From Pseudofabraea citricarpa (taxonomy: Eukaryota; Ascomycota; Leotiomycetes; Helotiales; Dermateaceae), in the NCBI GenBank assembly GCA_029641185.1, contig JAPWGK010000004.1, positions 1,550,001-1,614,000 of the forward strand: 64,000 nt of DNA, given 5' to 3'. The stretch's first letter is position 1. Each line of letters begins with the position of its first letter. The notes under the pieces were generated by a model. It saw only the letters and a program-made list of their open reading frames with translations. It did not search any database and was not told where the DNA came from. The position numbers were made by a program, and so were the translations under genes. This document shows positions 12,053 through 24,825 of this stretch, one piece after another.

Positions 12053-12336
12053 GTTGGTCAATTAGGGGCTATGGGAGACGAATTGTGGTCAGAGAATGAG
12101 GTAGAGGATGATTTTGCCGAAGCATGAAGTTGGGTGACGCGACGTGGATTTAGCGCGTCTTTTTCACTCTAGCTTAAGCGACCTTGGCATATGGCCCCCC
12201 TTTTTATATCTTCGATCATAATTGCAAGTTTGCCAGGTTATTTCAAACTAAATTGATTTGGATATTGCGATTACACTTAATGATCAAATTCTCTGAGTTG
12301 CAATATAAAAAAGTTCGCCGAAGGAAAAGAATCATC

Positions 12337-14495
12337 TTATTTATCCACACTTACACCTCTCCTCGCCAAAACATCCCCAACAATGCCCCTGTAATCCTGC
12401 GATCTATACGGCAAGAAAGTGTCTCTCGACCAACCCTTCTTCCTATGAACCTGCAGATCTAAATCCAGCATCAACGCATCAATGATGTCTTGGATCTCGC
12501 CTCCAGCAACCATCCTCGTACGACCTCTAGCAAGATATCTGCGAGCACTCCAGCAATTAAAGCGAGCAATATCATAATCGATAATCTCCTTCGAATCGGG
12601 TACACAGTTTTTCTTCAGAAGGCCTTCCATCCAACATATCCCCCAGAGAGCTGAGACTTCAGCATACATTGCGTACTGTAGGTTACTGAGCATCCCGAGG
12701 AAGATTAGCGAGCGGTCACGATTCGCAGCTAGAGAATGCGGAATGATATGTCGGTAGAGTCTGAAAGGCGTGTATTCTAGCTCAGCCTTGTGGAAGTCCG
12801 GTGCCGTCTTAAGAAGTGGATATTTCGCTAACAGTTCTTCTTCAGCTTTGATATCAAGTTCCTGCCAATACTTCATCTCTGATTCGTCTTGGGTTTCTAA
12901 AGGTGCGGGAACTCCCAGATCCAAAGCTGTTGAGGGATCGAATATCGAGGTACTGTATTCCCAGCCAGTTGCAAATACAACGGCATCAGATTGTAGAGAA
13001 GATCCATCAGACAAAACAACCTTGGTACCTGATATGGAAGAGATGGAAGCTCGATGGACTTGGATATCTCTGCCTTCATGTAGCTTCCTCAAAAACCCCT
13101 CGTTTCCATGCAGAGCATTCGGAGCAGCAGTCTGCCATAGCGAACTACAAAGCCCGTCAGAATCACACGTCATCAAAGGAATTCAACCTGACTTACTGCA
13201 GCACTTCAGGCTTTAATTTTTGCATATTAGCAGACTTCGTCTTGTACGGCCCCATACCAAAAGGCGCACTGCCCATTTTCTCCCACATCTTCTTCCCCAA
13301 CCACGAGCCGAAGCGATTCTTCCCACTATGCAGGAATCTGTACCAAAAGCCAGAAGCCGCAAACATCGAGGGCGTGATGAAAGCCTTCCAGCGGCCCATG
13401 AACATCGTTCCATGCTTGCCGTTCTTGCGTACCTGGACCATCATACCCGGTCCATTCCCCGTGTCCCGAATGACCCAATCGACCTTCTTACCAGCTGACG
13501 TACAGAGAATAATGGTGTCGACGGCTGATTTGCATCCTCCATAAACAGTAATTCGTGCGACCTTGTCTGAAGTCAACTCGGTATACCGTGTCCCGATATC
13601 TTTAGAATGCATGACCAAACCCGTGAAGTGATCTCTTGGGATCTTTGGCCACTTGGGTTTCGACGCAAGACCCGTTGCGACGACGAGTTTATCGCATTTC
13701 AGAATCTCGCCGGGTGGTTGGATGGCGACTTGCCATTCTTTTGAGTCGCTGCTCTTGGAGATTTTCGTTACGGTGGTGCTTAGTCGCATGCGCTCGAGAA
13801 GAGAGAATTTCTCGGCATACTTGTACAGATACTCGTAGACGTGCTGGGCTGGTAGATCATCCCAGTCTTCCAATCCTGTGACCGAGCTCATAGGCAGATC
13901 TGAATAGTCGAACAACCCGACGGGGCTGTCTGTGATAAGACCTGGATAGATGCGATCAGAGCTCCACTAAGAAAGTCAGTCTCTCGAGCTGAGAGCTGGT
14001 TGTAGAAGAAGCAAATCACTTCCAACAATGAGCACACATATAGAAACATCAGTTCCAAGTAACTCCAGTCTATAATAGACCAAAAACAATTTTTCCAGTT
14101 TCCCCCCATAAAGCTGCCCAACTCAAATAACACAAACCACAAAGAAAGTTTTCCAAATGAGTGGTCAACCTGCCAACCTTCCAACCAAATAAATAAAAAT
14201 TGCTCTACTTACCACACCACCAAGCGTACGTCCAGCATCAACAATAGTCAAATCGATATCCGGATCGACCTCCAAATACCTAAGTATCCAACACTCAGAA
14301 AAAGAACTGCATACTTCACATAGAAGACACAACCTACGTTTTAGCGGCAACCAGGCCAGCCCATCCTAAATTCAAAAAGTGTATGTTAATACCCATACAA
14401 TAGTATATATATCTAGGTAGAGTTCAGAGAGGATGTTACTAACCTGCCCCAACCACAATGACTCGTTTAGGACTCGCACTTGGTTTCGATGGCAT
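12337..14495 (-). CDS. Flavin-containing monooxygenase (FMO/BVMO-like)
   Basis: Exons 14495-14444, 14365-14338, 14279-14213, 13966-13197 and 13144-12337 encode 574 aa. The FAD-binding Rossmann motif is assembled across the first intron: RVIVVGAG joined to WAGLVAAKT. Next come DIDLTIVDAGRTLGGVW and DRIYPGLITDSPVGLFDY. A second dinucleotide site, VYGGCKSAVDTI, matches the NADPH-binding GxxKSA variant of fungal FMOs. VFATGWEYS in exon 5 fits the family ATGY-like motif. Two tiny exons (28 and 67 nt) carry essential parts of the FAD fold, so simple gene callers could truncate this gene at 13966. Intron 3 is 246 nt, long for this window. The substrate is unknown; such enzymes hydroxylate or oxidise N/S centres or ketones, often in secondary metabolism, but no cluster neighbours are seen here. 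Confidence 0.85.
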
Positions 14496-15228
14496 ATTGG
14501 GTAGAAAAAAAGAATGAGAAATACAAAAAATGGGTAGATGCGAAAGTAAGTTTCTTGTGAAGATAGATAGGCAAAGAAGATAAAAGACTTGTAGCGATTA
14601 GATGGATATGAGATATGCTACGTATGTTGGCACGGGGCATATAGCTAGCGCCGATAAGCACTTAAAAGTAAGAGGTGAGGCGCGAATGCGAATGCGAATG
14701 TGGAAGAGAGTGAGACGCCACCAAAACGACGAGGCAGTCTTTCAGCCTTATTTATCCTGTTTGCAGTGCAGATGCCTTTCTGCAGGAAAAATTTACAAGC
14801 GTCGAATTTGGGCTTCCAATAGTCACGGCACACTATCAAGGAGCGGGTAGAGGAGCAAAAACTCCAGGACTCCCCCGAGCTGGGGGATCCATTAGAAAGC
14901 CTCTACGAGAGAGGTTTTTGAAGAGTGAGGTTGGCGTTATCACTCTAAATGTTTTCCGCTGATTAACTAGTCGATTAATCAGAGTATTTAGATGGCTGGT
15001 GGTGGTTGGTTGGTTAATGCAGATAATCGTCTAACGCATATTTATATGTTAGTAGCCTTTCTTATCCCCTCCTCTTAACAAGAGCTTGACCTGGTACCAC
15101 TCGACCATAGAGGAGTACGCCCCCCTTTTTTGTTGAGCTCACTTGCCTTATTTGGCTATATAAACATACGTCGTTAGGTAGGTCGCTCGGCACATGGTAG
15201 GTAGATGAACAGGATATCCAATTTGACG
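14496..15228. other. Intergenic: FMO promoter and SEC20 3' flank
   Basis: Contains a small inverted repeat at about 14869-14888 (CTCCCCCGAGCTGGGGGAT). A CT/AG-mirrored stem (GCCTCTACGAGAGAGG) sits close by at 14899-14914. No gene was seen. Confidence 0.4.
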
Positions 15229-16455
15229 CTATAGCTCATCTTTAATTTGATCCCGCTTTGGGATCTTTCTCGCCTCCTCCTCCTCCCTCACTCCCTTGTC
15301 TTGGTCCGCGTCTCGACTCTCATCAATAATCCGGCCAACCTCTTCGACCATAGTATCTCCATGAGCCTCGGAATTTTCATGGTTCCCAATTTCAACAACT
15401 GGTGGAATTTCCCCAGCCATACTAGCCTTTGGCATCTCTACGGTTACGCTATTCTGTAGCATTGAGCCACCACTTACAGCAGGACTCACACTGCTAACAG
15501 CTGTACCACCAATAATACCAACGCCACCAAGAACTCCTACCAAAGACCTGTAGAATAGTCTGACAGGAAACCAAACAAACCACCACAGTGGTCCATATAA
15601 AAATCTCCGATAGACCAACCATGCAATCGTGGCGAGAAGCACATAAAATGCTGTCTCTAGATACCAGGTATCGCTCTTTTGACTCCTTAAAAGCGTGCCA
15701 ATTAAATTCTTCGATGTCGATAGCATAGTATCAAGAGTTGAATACGTTTCTCCGAGCTGTGCTAGTGCAGCGGTTGATTCTTGCAGTGTTTCGTGGGCGA
15801 ATTGAGACCGAGATAGTTCCCCTGCCATCATCTCATGTGTCCGTCGCAGCGCCATCGTCACATCGGTAGCAGCATTTACAGTCTTCTCATCCTTGTTAAG
15901 CTCTCTATCCTGGTACCGTCTACGCTGCGGTTGAGGCTTTTGTCCTGGTATGGGCGATGAAGAATTCGAGAGTCGTGGGTTGGCATACGATTGCACAAGA
16001 AGTATGCGCTCTTCCCTTCGTGCTGCTTCGATATTGCGGCCGGCTTTCAATTGTGCTTTGCGGAAATCTGTCTGGCACCTGCAGAGAATATTAGAATGAG
16101 AAATTTCTTCGAGTTGTGTAGTCAAAGTTCGTCAAATAACCTACGCTTTTAATTCCTGGATGGCTCTCTTGACCGTGCCATCCAGAGCTCCTTTTCGCAG
16201 CGCTTTCTCGCTGCCTGGTCTTCCTGGTGCTATTTCATACACCTCTTCCTGAAGTAATTCAAAATCCTCATTCTGCTCTCTGATCATCTGCTGGATTTCG
16301 GTAGCGAGTTCTTCAACGACATTGCCCTCTTCATTGTCCAAGGGAATAGAACCAGGTTGGAACTTGAGGTTTGCGAGGCGCTCGACATACTGTCTCAGTT
16401 GCGCATTTGTCTCTTGCAGTGCTGTAAGCCGCTCCGAAAGTGCTTCGAACGACAT
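15229..16455 (-). CDS. SEC20: Sec20-domain SNARE protein
   Basis: Exons 16455-16145 and 16078-15229 encode 386 aa; the junction reads ELKACQTDFRKAQL. Sec20 is an ER Q-SNARE for retrograde Golgi-to-ER (COPI) fusion, working with Ufe1, Use1 and the Dsl1 tether. Residues 1-100 are predicted coiled coil (LSERLTALQETNAQLRQYVE). A Pro/Gln-rich linker follows. The SNARE helix starts around residue 185 (MALRRTHEMMAGELSRSQFAHETLQESTA shown only in part here: HEMMAGELSRS then ETLQESTAALAQL) and runs to MLSTSKNLIGTLL. A C-terminal membrane segment is at about residues 250-268 (YVLLATIAWLVYRRFLYG). The protein then has an about 110-residue acidic tail, longer than the short lumenal tail of yeast homologues. 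A 314-bp spacer separates it from divergent mL53. Confidence 0.88.
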
Positions 16456-16769
16456 CTTTGAAAGTATCAGGTTTGGTGTGTTGCGAGAAATTTGGTTCCA
16501 GTTTATGTTTGTGTGGTCTGGAAAGTTGGCTTCTCTAGGTACGTAGAGCTGTACAGCTAGCAGAGGCTCCGGCAAGGCTAGCGCCGAGCTTCTACCGGCC
16601 GATGGAAACCTTTCGCGACAGCCGCGACGACGAATCTTTGTGTTGTACGGAATATACGTCCAAGACAATTGATCAACTCTGAGGCCCACTGTAAGTCCTA
16701 TCTGCATGTATAGCTGAAGCTGAATTGCCACTGACCTGCTATACAAGGTTGCACTCGAAACTAGTCACC
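16456..16769. promoter_or_regulatory. Bidirectional promoter, SEC20 / mL53
   Basis: A 314-bp spacer between two divergent start codons. It must hold both core promoters. No specific motif is claimed. Confidence 0.5.
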
Positions 16770-17115
16770 ATGATTACCCGATTCATCACCGAAGTGTCCT
16801 CCGTCTTCAACCCTTTCTCTCCCAAGGCAAAGACTGCCCGTCTGTTCTTGTCCTTCTTCCCAGCAAATGCGCGACAGTCTATCAAGATATCAACAAAGAT
16901 ATTACCAAGGGCGTCAAAGGACCCTAGCTATGTCCAGGTGAAATTCAGTGCGCGCTATCCGGTCTGCTTTGGATCAACAATATACTAATAGAAGTGCAGA
17001 TGATGGAAAGGAGATGAAGCTGGATACAGAGAAGTTGGGCATCAAAGGGGTCATTGAGGAGGTAGATAGACATTCTAGGGGTTTGTCCAGAGCCAACGAG
17101 TTGAACGGAAATTAG
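16770..17115 (+). CDS. MRPL44: Mitochondrial large-subunit ribosomal protein mL53 (Mrpl44)
   Basis: Exons 16770-16947 and 17000-17115 encode 97 aa, typical for this family. The N-terminus MITRFITEVSSVFNPFS and the phrase KTARLFLSFFP are characteristic of fungal mL53 (yeast Mrpl44). Splicing joins VKF to NDGKEMKLDTEKLG. The donor is the unusual GTGCGC, but the branch-like TACTAATA and CAG-type acceptor are good, and no other junction keeps the frame. It is a component of the mitochondrial 54S subunit. The automated single-exon frame stops at 16988, so the second exon would be missed without splicing. Confidence 0.86.
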
Positions 17116-17370
17116 ATGTGTAGGAATATTATTGTATTATTGCATATGGGAGGCGTTAGTGGCTATGACAATCTACATGTATTAAATCATGCAATTCTGG
17201 CAAATGCTCCAACAAGAGAATGGGTCACAGCTGTAAAATTACATTGATTAAGCAGTCAAGATGTTGGAAACTTTCGTCGATTCTCTAACCATGGTAACTT
17301 TTAATTCAAAGTGACGACCATGCATCCTGATATGTAATGTATCCATTATTCGACCACAACCTTTCTAAAC

Positions 17371-18744
17371 CTAAGCGGCAGCTCCTGAAATGAAGAACCA
17401 CTTGTCGATGCTTGGGTCAATTGGAGCAGGGGCAAGATTCTCGTTCTTTCCAATGGGAGGAAGTTGATCTGGAGTGACACGGCTTGGGGATTGCTTGACA
17501 GTCAAGTTGGTGCTAGCGTTTTGTTAGGATATATTATTGAGTGAGTGCAAGGTTGGTAAACTTACGTCGAGACATCTCCTGGCTGGGTCTTGCCAGTGAT
17601 AAGCTTCTCCCAGGCCTCAGCACACTCACGGACGATATCAGTAGCGTACCTATCATTCAAGTTAGCTAAGTCTGTTTTCAGGTTCTCTAGGTCAACGCAC
17701 TTCTTGTTCTTGCACTCTCCAGTGAAAGCAAACTGGTTCTCTGGCTTTCCGTCTGGGATTTTGTAGATTCTGAACCACTCATTTGTAGCTCTCAGAAGAC
17801 CTGGGAGGTGTCTCTCAACATCCTCGACATCGTTGAGCTTTAGGGCCAATGGGTCGTTGACGTCAATGACAATGACCTTCCAGTCAGTCTCCTCCTCGTC
17901 AAGCAGAGCCATGACGCCAAGGACCTTAACCTGCTTAACTTGACCTGGGTATCCGACCAGCTCACCAATCTCGCAGACGTCCAATGGGTCGTTGTCACCC
18001 TTTGCCTTGGTCTCTGGGTGGATAACGTTGGGGTCTTCCCAGGTCTAGAAATTTGTGAGCTTCTGTCTGAAATGGCGGGGTAATCATAACGTACTTGAGG
18101 GAAAGCACCATAGTTCCAGAGGTAACCCTTGTGTGGGAAGCAGTTGCGCACAAAACGAAGCTTGCCCTTCTTAATATCCTGCTTGATTGGGTTGAGAAGT
18201 TCCTCCTTGGAGATCTGAATGCGGGGCACACTCGTCAGCAAGATGATAAACACAAGCAAAACAACGTAGAGGCGAGAGGGGGAAATGTATTGTTCTATCG
18301 TATGCATAGGCCAGTATGAGAATGGTGTGCTATACATACCTCAAGCTTGCCATTGGTCCATCGGGGGATCTCGACGACCATGTTCAGGATGGTTTGCTGC
18401 TCGTTGGCATAGAGGGGTATGTCGTGGAAGGGAGAAATGGGAACTCCATCCTTCTCAATGAAAACACGGTGCTCCAAGGTGTTGGGAGCCCCGATCTTTC
18501 TGACGGTGTATTGGGAGGCCATTTTTGTGTCTCTGTTTAGGGCTTTGGAGGGGGAAGAAGAGGTGATGGAGGGGGAGGCGGAGTGGGTTGAAGAGGGACT
18601 CGCAAAGTGCCGCGCTACTGCGGCTACACGCAGATTGGGTGATTTGGCTGCCAGCGTAGAGACTGTCAGCGCCGGATCTGAGAATGATCCTGCGACTCTC
18701 GACTGCAAAGGTCGCAAAGCCCGACACAACTGGAGAGAGCTCAT
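17371..18744 (-). CDS. IPP1: Inorganic pyrophosphatase, probable dual cytosolic/mitochondrial
   Basis: Exons 18744 (or 18522)-18340, 18214-18095, 18044-17566 and 17512-17371. Starting at 18522 gives the classic 307-aa family I soluble pyrophosphatase, beginning [20 protein letters not shown]. The active-site signature KGDNDPLDV (three Asp) lies in exon 3. Other family landmarks are [16 protein letters not shown] and [16 protein letters not shown]. It hydrolyses PPi to phosphate, driving biosynthesis. An in-frame upstream ATG at 18744 adds 74 residues. These are rich in Arg/Ser/Ala/Leu with almost no acidic residues and contain ARHFASP, a textbook R-3 matrix-peptidase site after Phe47. The upstream AUG has T at -3, while the downstream one reads AAAATGG, and no other ATG in any frame lies between them. 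Leaky scanning could therefore make both forms. Confidence 0.92.
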
Positions 18745-19962
18745 TCAGATGGCAGCCCCGGCGGAATCTCCCTGCTCTTATTGACTTTCTCCTTCCTGTT
18801 CCCCGAATTGTTGTCCGGGCACGGGAAATGTCGTGCTGCAAGAGCCGGCCAGAGTGGAGAGGATGAATCATTGCCTGAGGCCTCAGTGAGAGTAAACATC
18901 CCGTCACGTGTAGCAGAATATTATATGGAAGAAGAAAGGAGATTTCGATTCAGTCTTAGATGAGAATTTGATTAGTTGAATTAGTCGTCATGGCCAGTTA
19001 GGGAATGCCAGTTGAGCAAGCCCTGGCAGTGATTCATCAGAGTCATATTAGCCTGGAATCATTAGACGACATCTAACATCCTCTTCGAAAATGTCTGGCA
19101 TAGTCGTAGGTATCGAATCCAACTCCCCATCTTGGAAATCCTTTGGTATTGTCTTTGCACACAGATGACTGGCCTCCCTATGTGTAGCCCATGCTAATTT
19201 GTCGAAGGTCATCTCTTCCGGCTGGCAGTGGAAGACGGCGGAGAATCGAGTCTAGAACTATGATCAGCATCCGCAAATACCAATCTAACCTTGAAACCCT
19301 AGTAATGTCTTTCCGCAAGTTCATCCACGATGGAAACTGGTACCGAGGTACTCGGCCATATATCAGCTTCTAGCGATGGGGTGTCTATCTCTTCAATAGT
19401 CCTCTCCTCGGCTAATAATGTTCTCCCGAAGTAAAGTCGTCTGGTATGCTTCATTGATGGTACTTGATAGCGATTTGGCGGAAGAAGGTTATAGGTCTAC
19501 CTTTGGCGTATCACTGGATTTTGCACATAAAATATTGTGGCCGGCTATGTTGCGAATCGACTTGATTGGATCGGGAGTTGCGACGAAGTTTTCATACACA
19601 GGGAGGATCGAATGCCATGAAGGCGTTGTAGACAATCTAACCATTTACGTATGTAGCATACTGATATCAAACAGAAGCCATCGATCGTGCACGACTAAGC
19701 GACGCGTACTATTTTCACTACTATTTCACCATCTCTTGGTCGCTACGTACTCGAGCTCCGAGTACCTTCGGCACGGTTGCTTGCCTCCGGGTTGCTACAC
19801 TTGTCGTCTGAAGGGCGGGAGCGGGGGAGCGGGTACTGTACCCGAGTCTACAGTAAGAACTAGCGGGGTGAAGTTGACTTCTTACACCACCACAACTACT
19901 AACTACATTTCTGACTGAACACGACAAACGCCAGAAGAAGAGAAGAGAAAGACCTCTTTACA
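18745..19962. other. Intergenic, 1.2 kb
   Basis: Lies between the divergent pyrophosphatase and MAP1 genes. One open frame at 19418-19918 (+, 166 codons) starts with ATG but has no recognisable domain, and I treat it as chance. A CACGTG hexamer occurs at about 18904. Nothing else stands out. Confidence 0.4.
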
Positions 19963-21370
19963 ATGGCTGGCAATCCGTCCGACCTATCATCGAAGAGAAA
20001 GTGTTCAGGATCAGACTGTGAAAATGATGCTGGGGATTTACAGTGCCCGACATGTCTGAAGATTGGCATGAAAGACAGCTATTTCTGCTCCCAGGATTGC
20101 TTCAAGAGGAATTGGGTTTGTTTACGGATTCTCTACCTACAGGGACTCCAAGCTTAGAGAATGTGTGTTGTAGAATCAACATAAGGCCGTACACAAAACA
20201 GCGCAAGGCAAGACCCAAAATGGTATCATCCGCAAAATCATACCTCCAAGGCTTGTCTCTGACCCCGATCCAGTTACTGGAACATACAATCCGTTCCCAA
20301 AATTTTCCTTCCCTGGCACTATCCGACCTGTCTATCCGCTTTCTGCGATGCGCACCGTCCCCAAATCGATAAAACACCCTGACTGGGCCGAGACCGGCAT
20401 ACCGAAAGGTGAACGGCGCTTGCACAAGACCAAGATTGATATTCTAGACGCCAAAGGGCAAGAGGCAATGCGCAAGGTCTGTAGGTTAGCTCGAGAAGTG
20501 CTGGACATCACCGCTGCAGAGGTCAAGCCGGGCATTACCACAGATTACCTTGACGAGGTCTGTCACAAAGCTTGTGTGGAGCGGAATGTGAGCGCGACCC
20601 TTTTGAAGATGCCACTGGTTGCTCCTAACCTTGACAGTCATATCCGTCTCCCTTGAACTACAATAACTTTCCCAAATCACTATGCACTTCTCCGAACGAA
20701 GTAGTTTGTCACGGAATACCCGACCAGCGAGCCCTTCGCGATGGTGATATAATCAATCTCGACATTTCCTTGTATCACGAGGGTTATCACGCTGATCTCA
20801 ACGAAACGTATTATGTGGGCGATCGAGCTAAGGCGGACCCAGACTCGGTCAGGATAATTGAAACGACACGGGAATGTTTGGAAAAGGCAATTGAGATCGT
20901 GAAGCCCGGAACGCCAATACGAGACTTTGGTCGTGTTATTGAAAAGCATGCAAAATCCAGAGGCTGTAGTATCGTCGCGACCTGGGGCGGCCATGGCATC
21001 AACACTGAATTTCATCCTCCGCCGTGGATACCTCATTATGGCAAGAATAAGGCCGTAGGGATATGCAAACCTGGAATGACTTTCACGATCGAGCCTATCC
21101 TGGCGCTAGGAAAACCTCTGGAAGTTTATTGGCCGGATAAGTGGACAAACGTAACTGCTGATGGCAAATTGACTGCCCAATTCGGTACGCACAAAAAGTA
21201 TTTCCCGTTTAGGGTCCAATGCTGATATACGTATAGAACACACCTTGCTTGTCACAGAAACAGGCGTTGAGGTTTTGACTGCGGCAAACGCAGATTCTCC
21301 AGGAGGCCCAGTACCGATGCCGACGACTACGAATGGGACAGTAGAAACTAATAGTGCATCCAACACATAA
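19963..21370 (+). CDS. MAP1: Methionine aminopeptidase 1
   Basis: Exons 19963-20115, 20174-20587, 20638-21184 and 21237-21370 encode 415 aa. This type 1 eukaryotic enzyme removes initiator Met cotranslationally. Residues 14-62 form the ribosome-associating zinc finger (KCSGSDC, CPTC, YFCSQDCFKRNW, then NQHKAVHK across intron 1). The catalytic domain carries all five metal ligands: Asp in NLDISLYHEGY, Asp in HADLNETY, His in WGGHGINTEFH, Glu in FTIEPIL, and Glu in QFEHTLLVTE, the last rebuilt across intron 3. Intron 2 removal gives ERNSYPSPLNYNNFP. A short Pro/Thr/Asn-rich tail ends the protein. Without splicing the last intron, the fifth ligand Glu would be lost and the protein would appear truncated. 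Confidence 0.95.
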
Positions 21371-23701
<2,331 letters not shown>

Positions 23702-24134
23702 TTTCCACGGCTGCAGGATGGATGGGTTGAAACCTTGTGATAGATGCATTCAAGGAGTTATTTGCCTCGGACGGTATAGGCGGCGTTTAGATGTTTTACT
23801 GCATAAGAGCATAGGCTGATAGGTCAGGCTCAACTGGAGTTACTCTACATTTTCTTTTCGAAAATAAAATATATCAAATCAACAATCACGCCTGCTTCAT
23901 ATGAATTTCTTAAATTTGGGGTGTTCTTAAATTCATCAATTCTTAGTCATAAGGGGTCATATATATGCGGTCCACAAAGTCAACTCTCCAACTCATCCAC
24001 AACAAGCCGTAACGTCCTCTTTCGAATTTCTACACGCCAGAAATTAGCCAAAGACATTCCCTCTCAGAGCACAACACTGACAGACAAGAAACCCGAAGAA
24101 AAAGAGAGAGCAAAAGGAAAGAAAGAAAAAAAAC
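23702..24134. other. Intergenic between convergent DUS2 and the first Ctr gene
   Basis: Two 3' flanks. A purine-rich run (AAAGAGAGAGCAAAAGGAAAG type) at about 24095-24134 lies just after the Ctr stop codon on its strand. No gene seen. Confidence 0.4.
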
Positions 24135-24825
24135 TTACGAGGCGAACTCGACATTCTCCCAGCTAAATATAAAGGCGCCGAGCCAGGCGCCGATAATGAT
24201 ACAGATGATCAGGTAGCCGTTGTAGTACATGGCGAGCAGCATGACGAAGTAAGCGACGGTGAACTGGACCATGTGCAGCGTCGCCCTGGTCGCCTGCTGG
24301 ACGAGGTTGGGCCTGAAGACGAGCGGGCGGCCGTCGCTGGTCTCTTTGTTGTAGTGGGCGCGCTGGAACTGGCGCAGGATGTAGCCGTCGTACTCCTTCG
24401 ACACGCGGCGGAGGAACTCGAGGAAGACGACGAGCAGCAGCACGCCGATGCACGAGCCGGCGAACATGGAGCGCGACGTGATGCGCCAGCCGGTTGAGAT
24501 GAAGCCTTTTTATACGTGTCAGTGGGGGTGGTCTTTTTTATTTTCTGTTTGTAGTTTTGGGATTGGAGTTAGATCGAGGGCTGAGGTACTTACAGGCGTT
24601 GATGGTCGTCCAGTTCCATAACATCTAATACAACCGCTTAGCTACATGTTTCTTGCACCACGATATATCACCGTCCTCTCGTGCCGTGCAGGCTAGGCTA
24701 CGTACCGATACTTCGCACGATCCAATATCCATATCCATCGCCATTGTACTCGTCGCTGTAGCAGCTGCTGTCGCCGCCGTCGTTGTCATGGCCGCCATGT
24801 CCATTGTCGACGAAGCCATATTCAT
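24135..24825 (-). CDS. Ctr-family copper transporter 1
   Basis: Exons 24825-24706, 24624-24594 and 24505-24135 encode 173 aa. High-affinity Cu(I) uptake channel, trimeric, with three membrane helices. The N-terminus is Met-rich (MNMASSTMDMAAM and MAMDMDIGSCEVS). The family phrase MLWNWTTINACFISTGWRI is rebuilt from a 31-nt exon. TM2 has the copper-conducting MxxxM motif (MLLAM) and TM3 the packing motif GxxxG (GAWLG). The stop codon TAA lies inside a GTAAGT sequence that is itself a perfect donor, so a further 3' exon may exist and the C-terminus is uncertain. The third acceptor follows an A-run (AAAAAG). Similar to Ctr3/CtrA2-type fungal proteins. Confidence 0.82.

Noticed and set aside
19418..19918. 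166-codon frame upstream of MAP1
   Set aside because: Odd composition with Ser/Thr/Tyr/His runs and no recognisable residues; likely chance.
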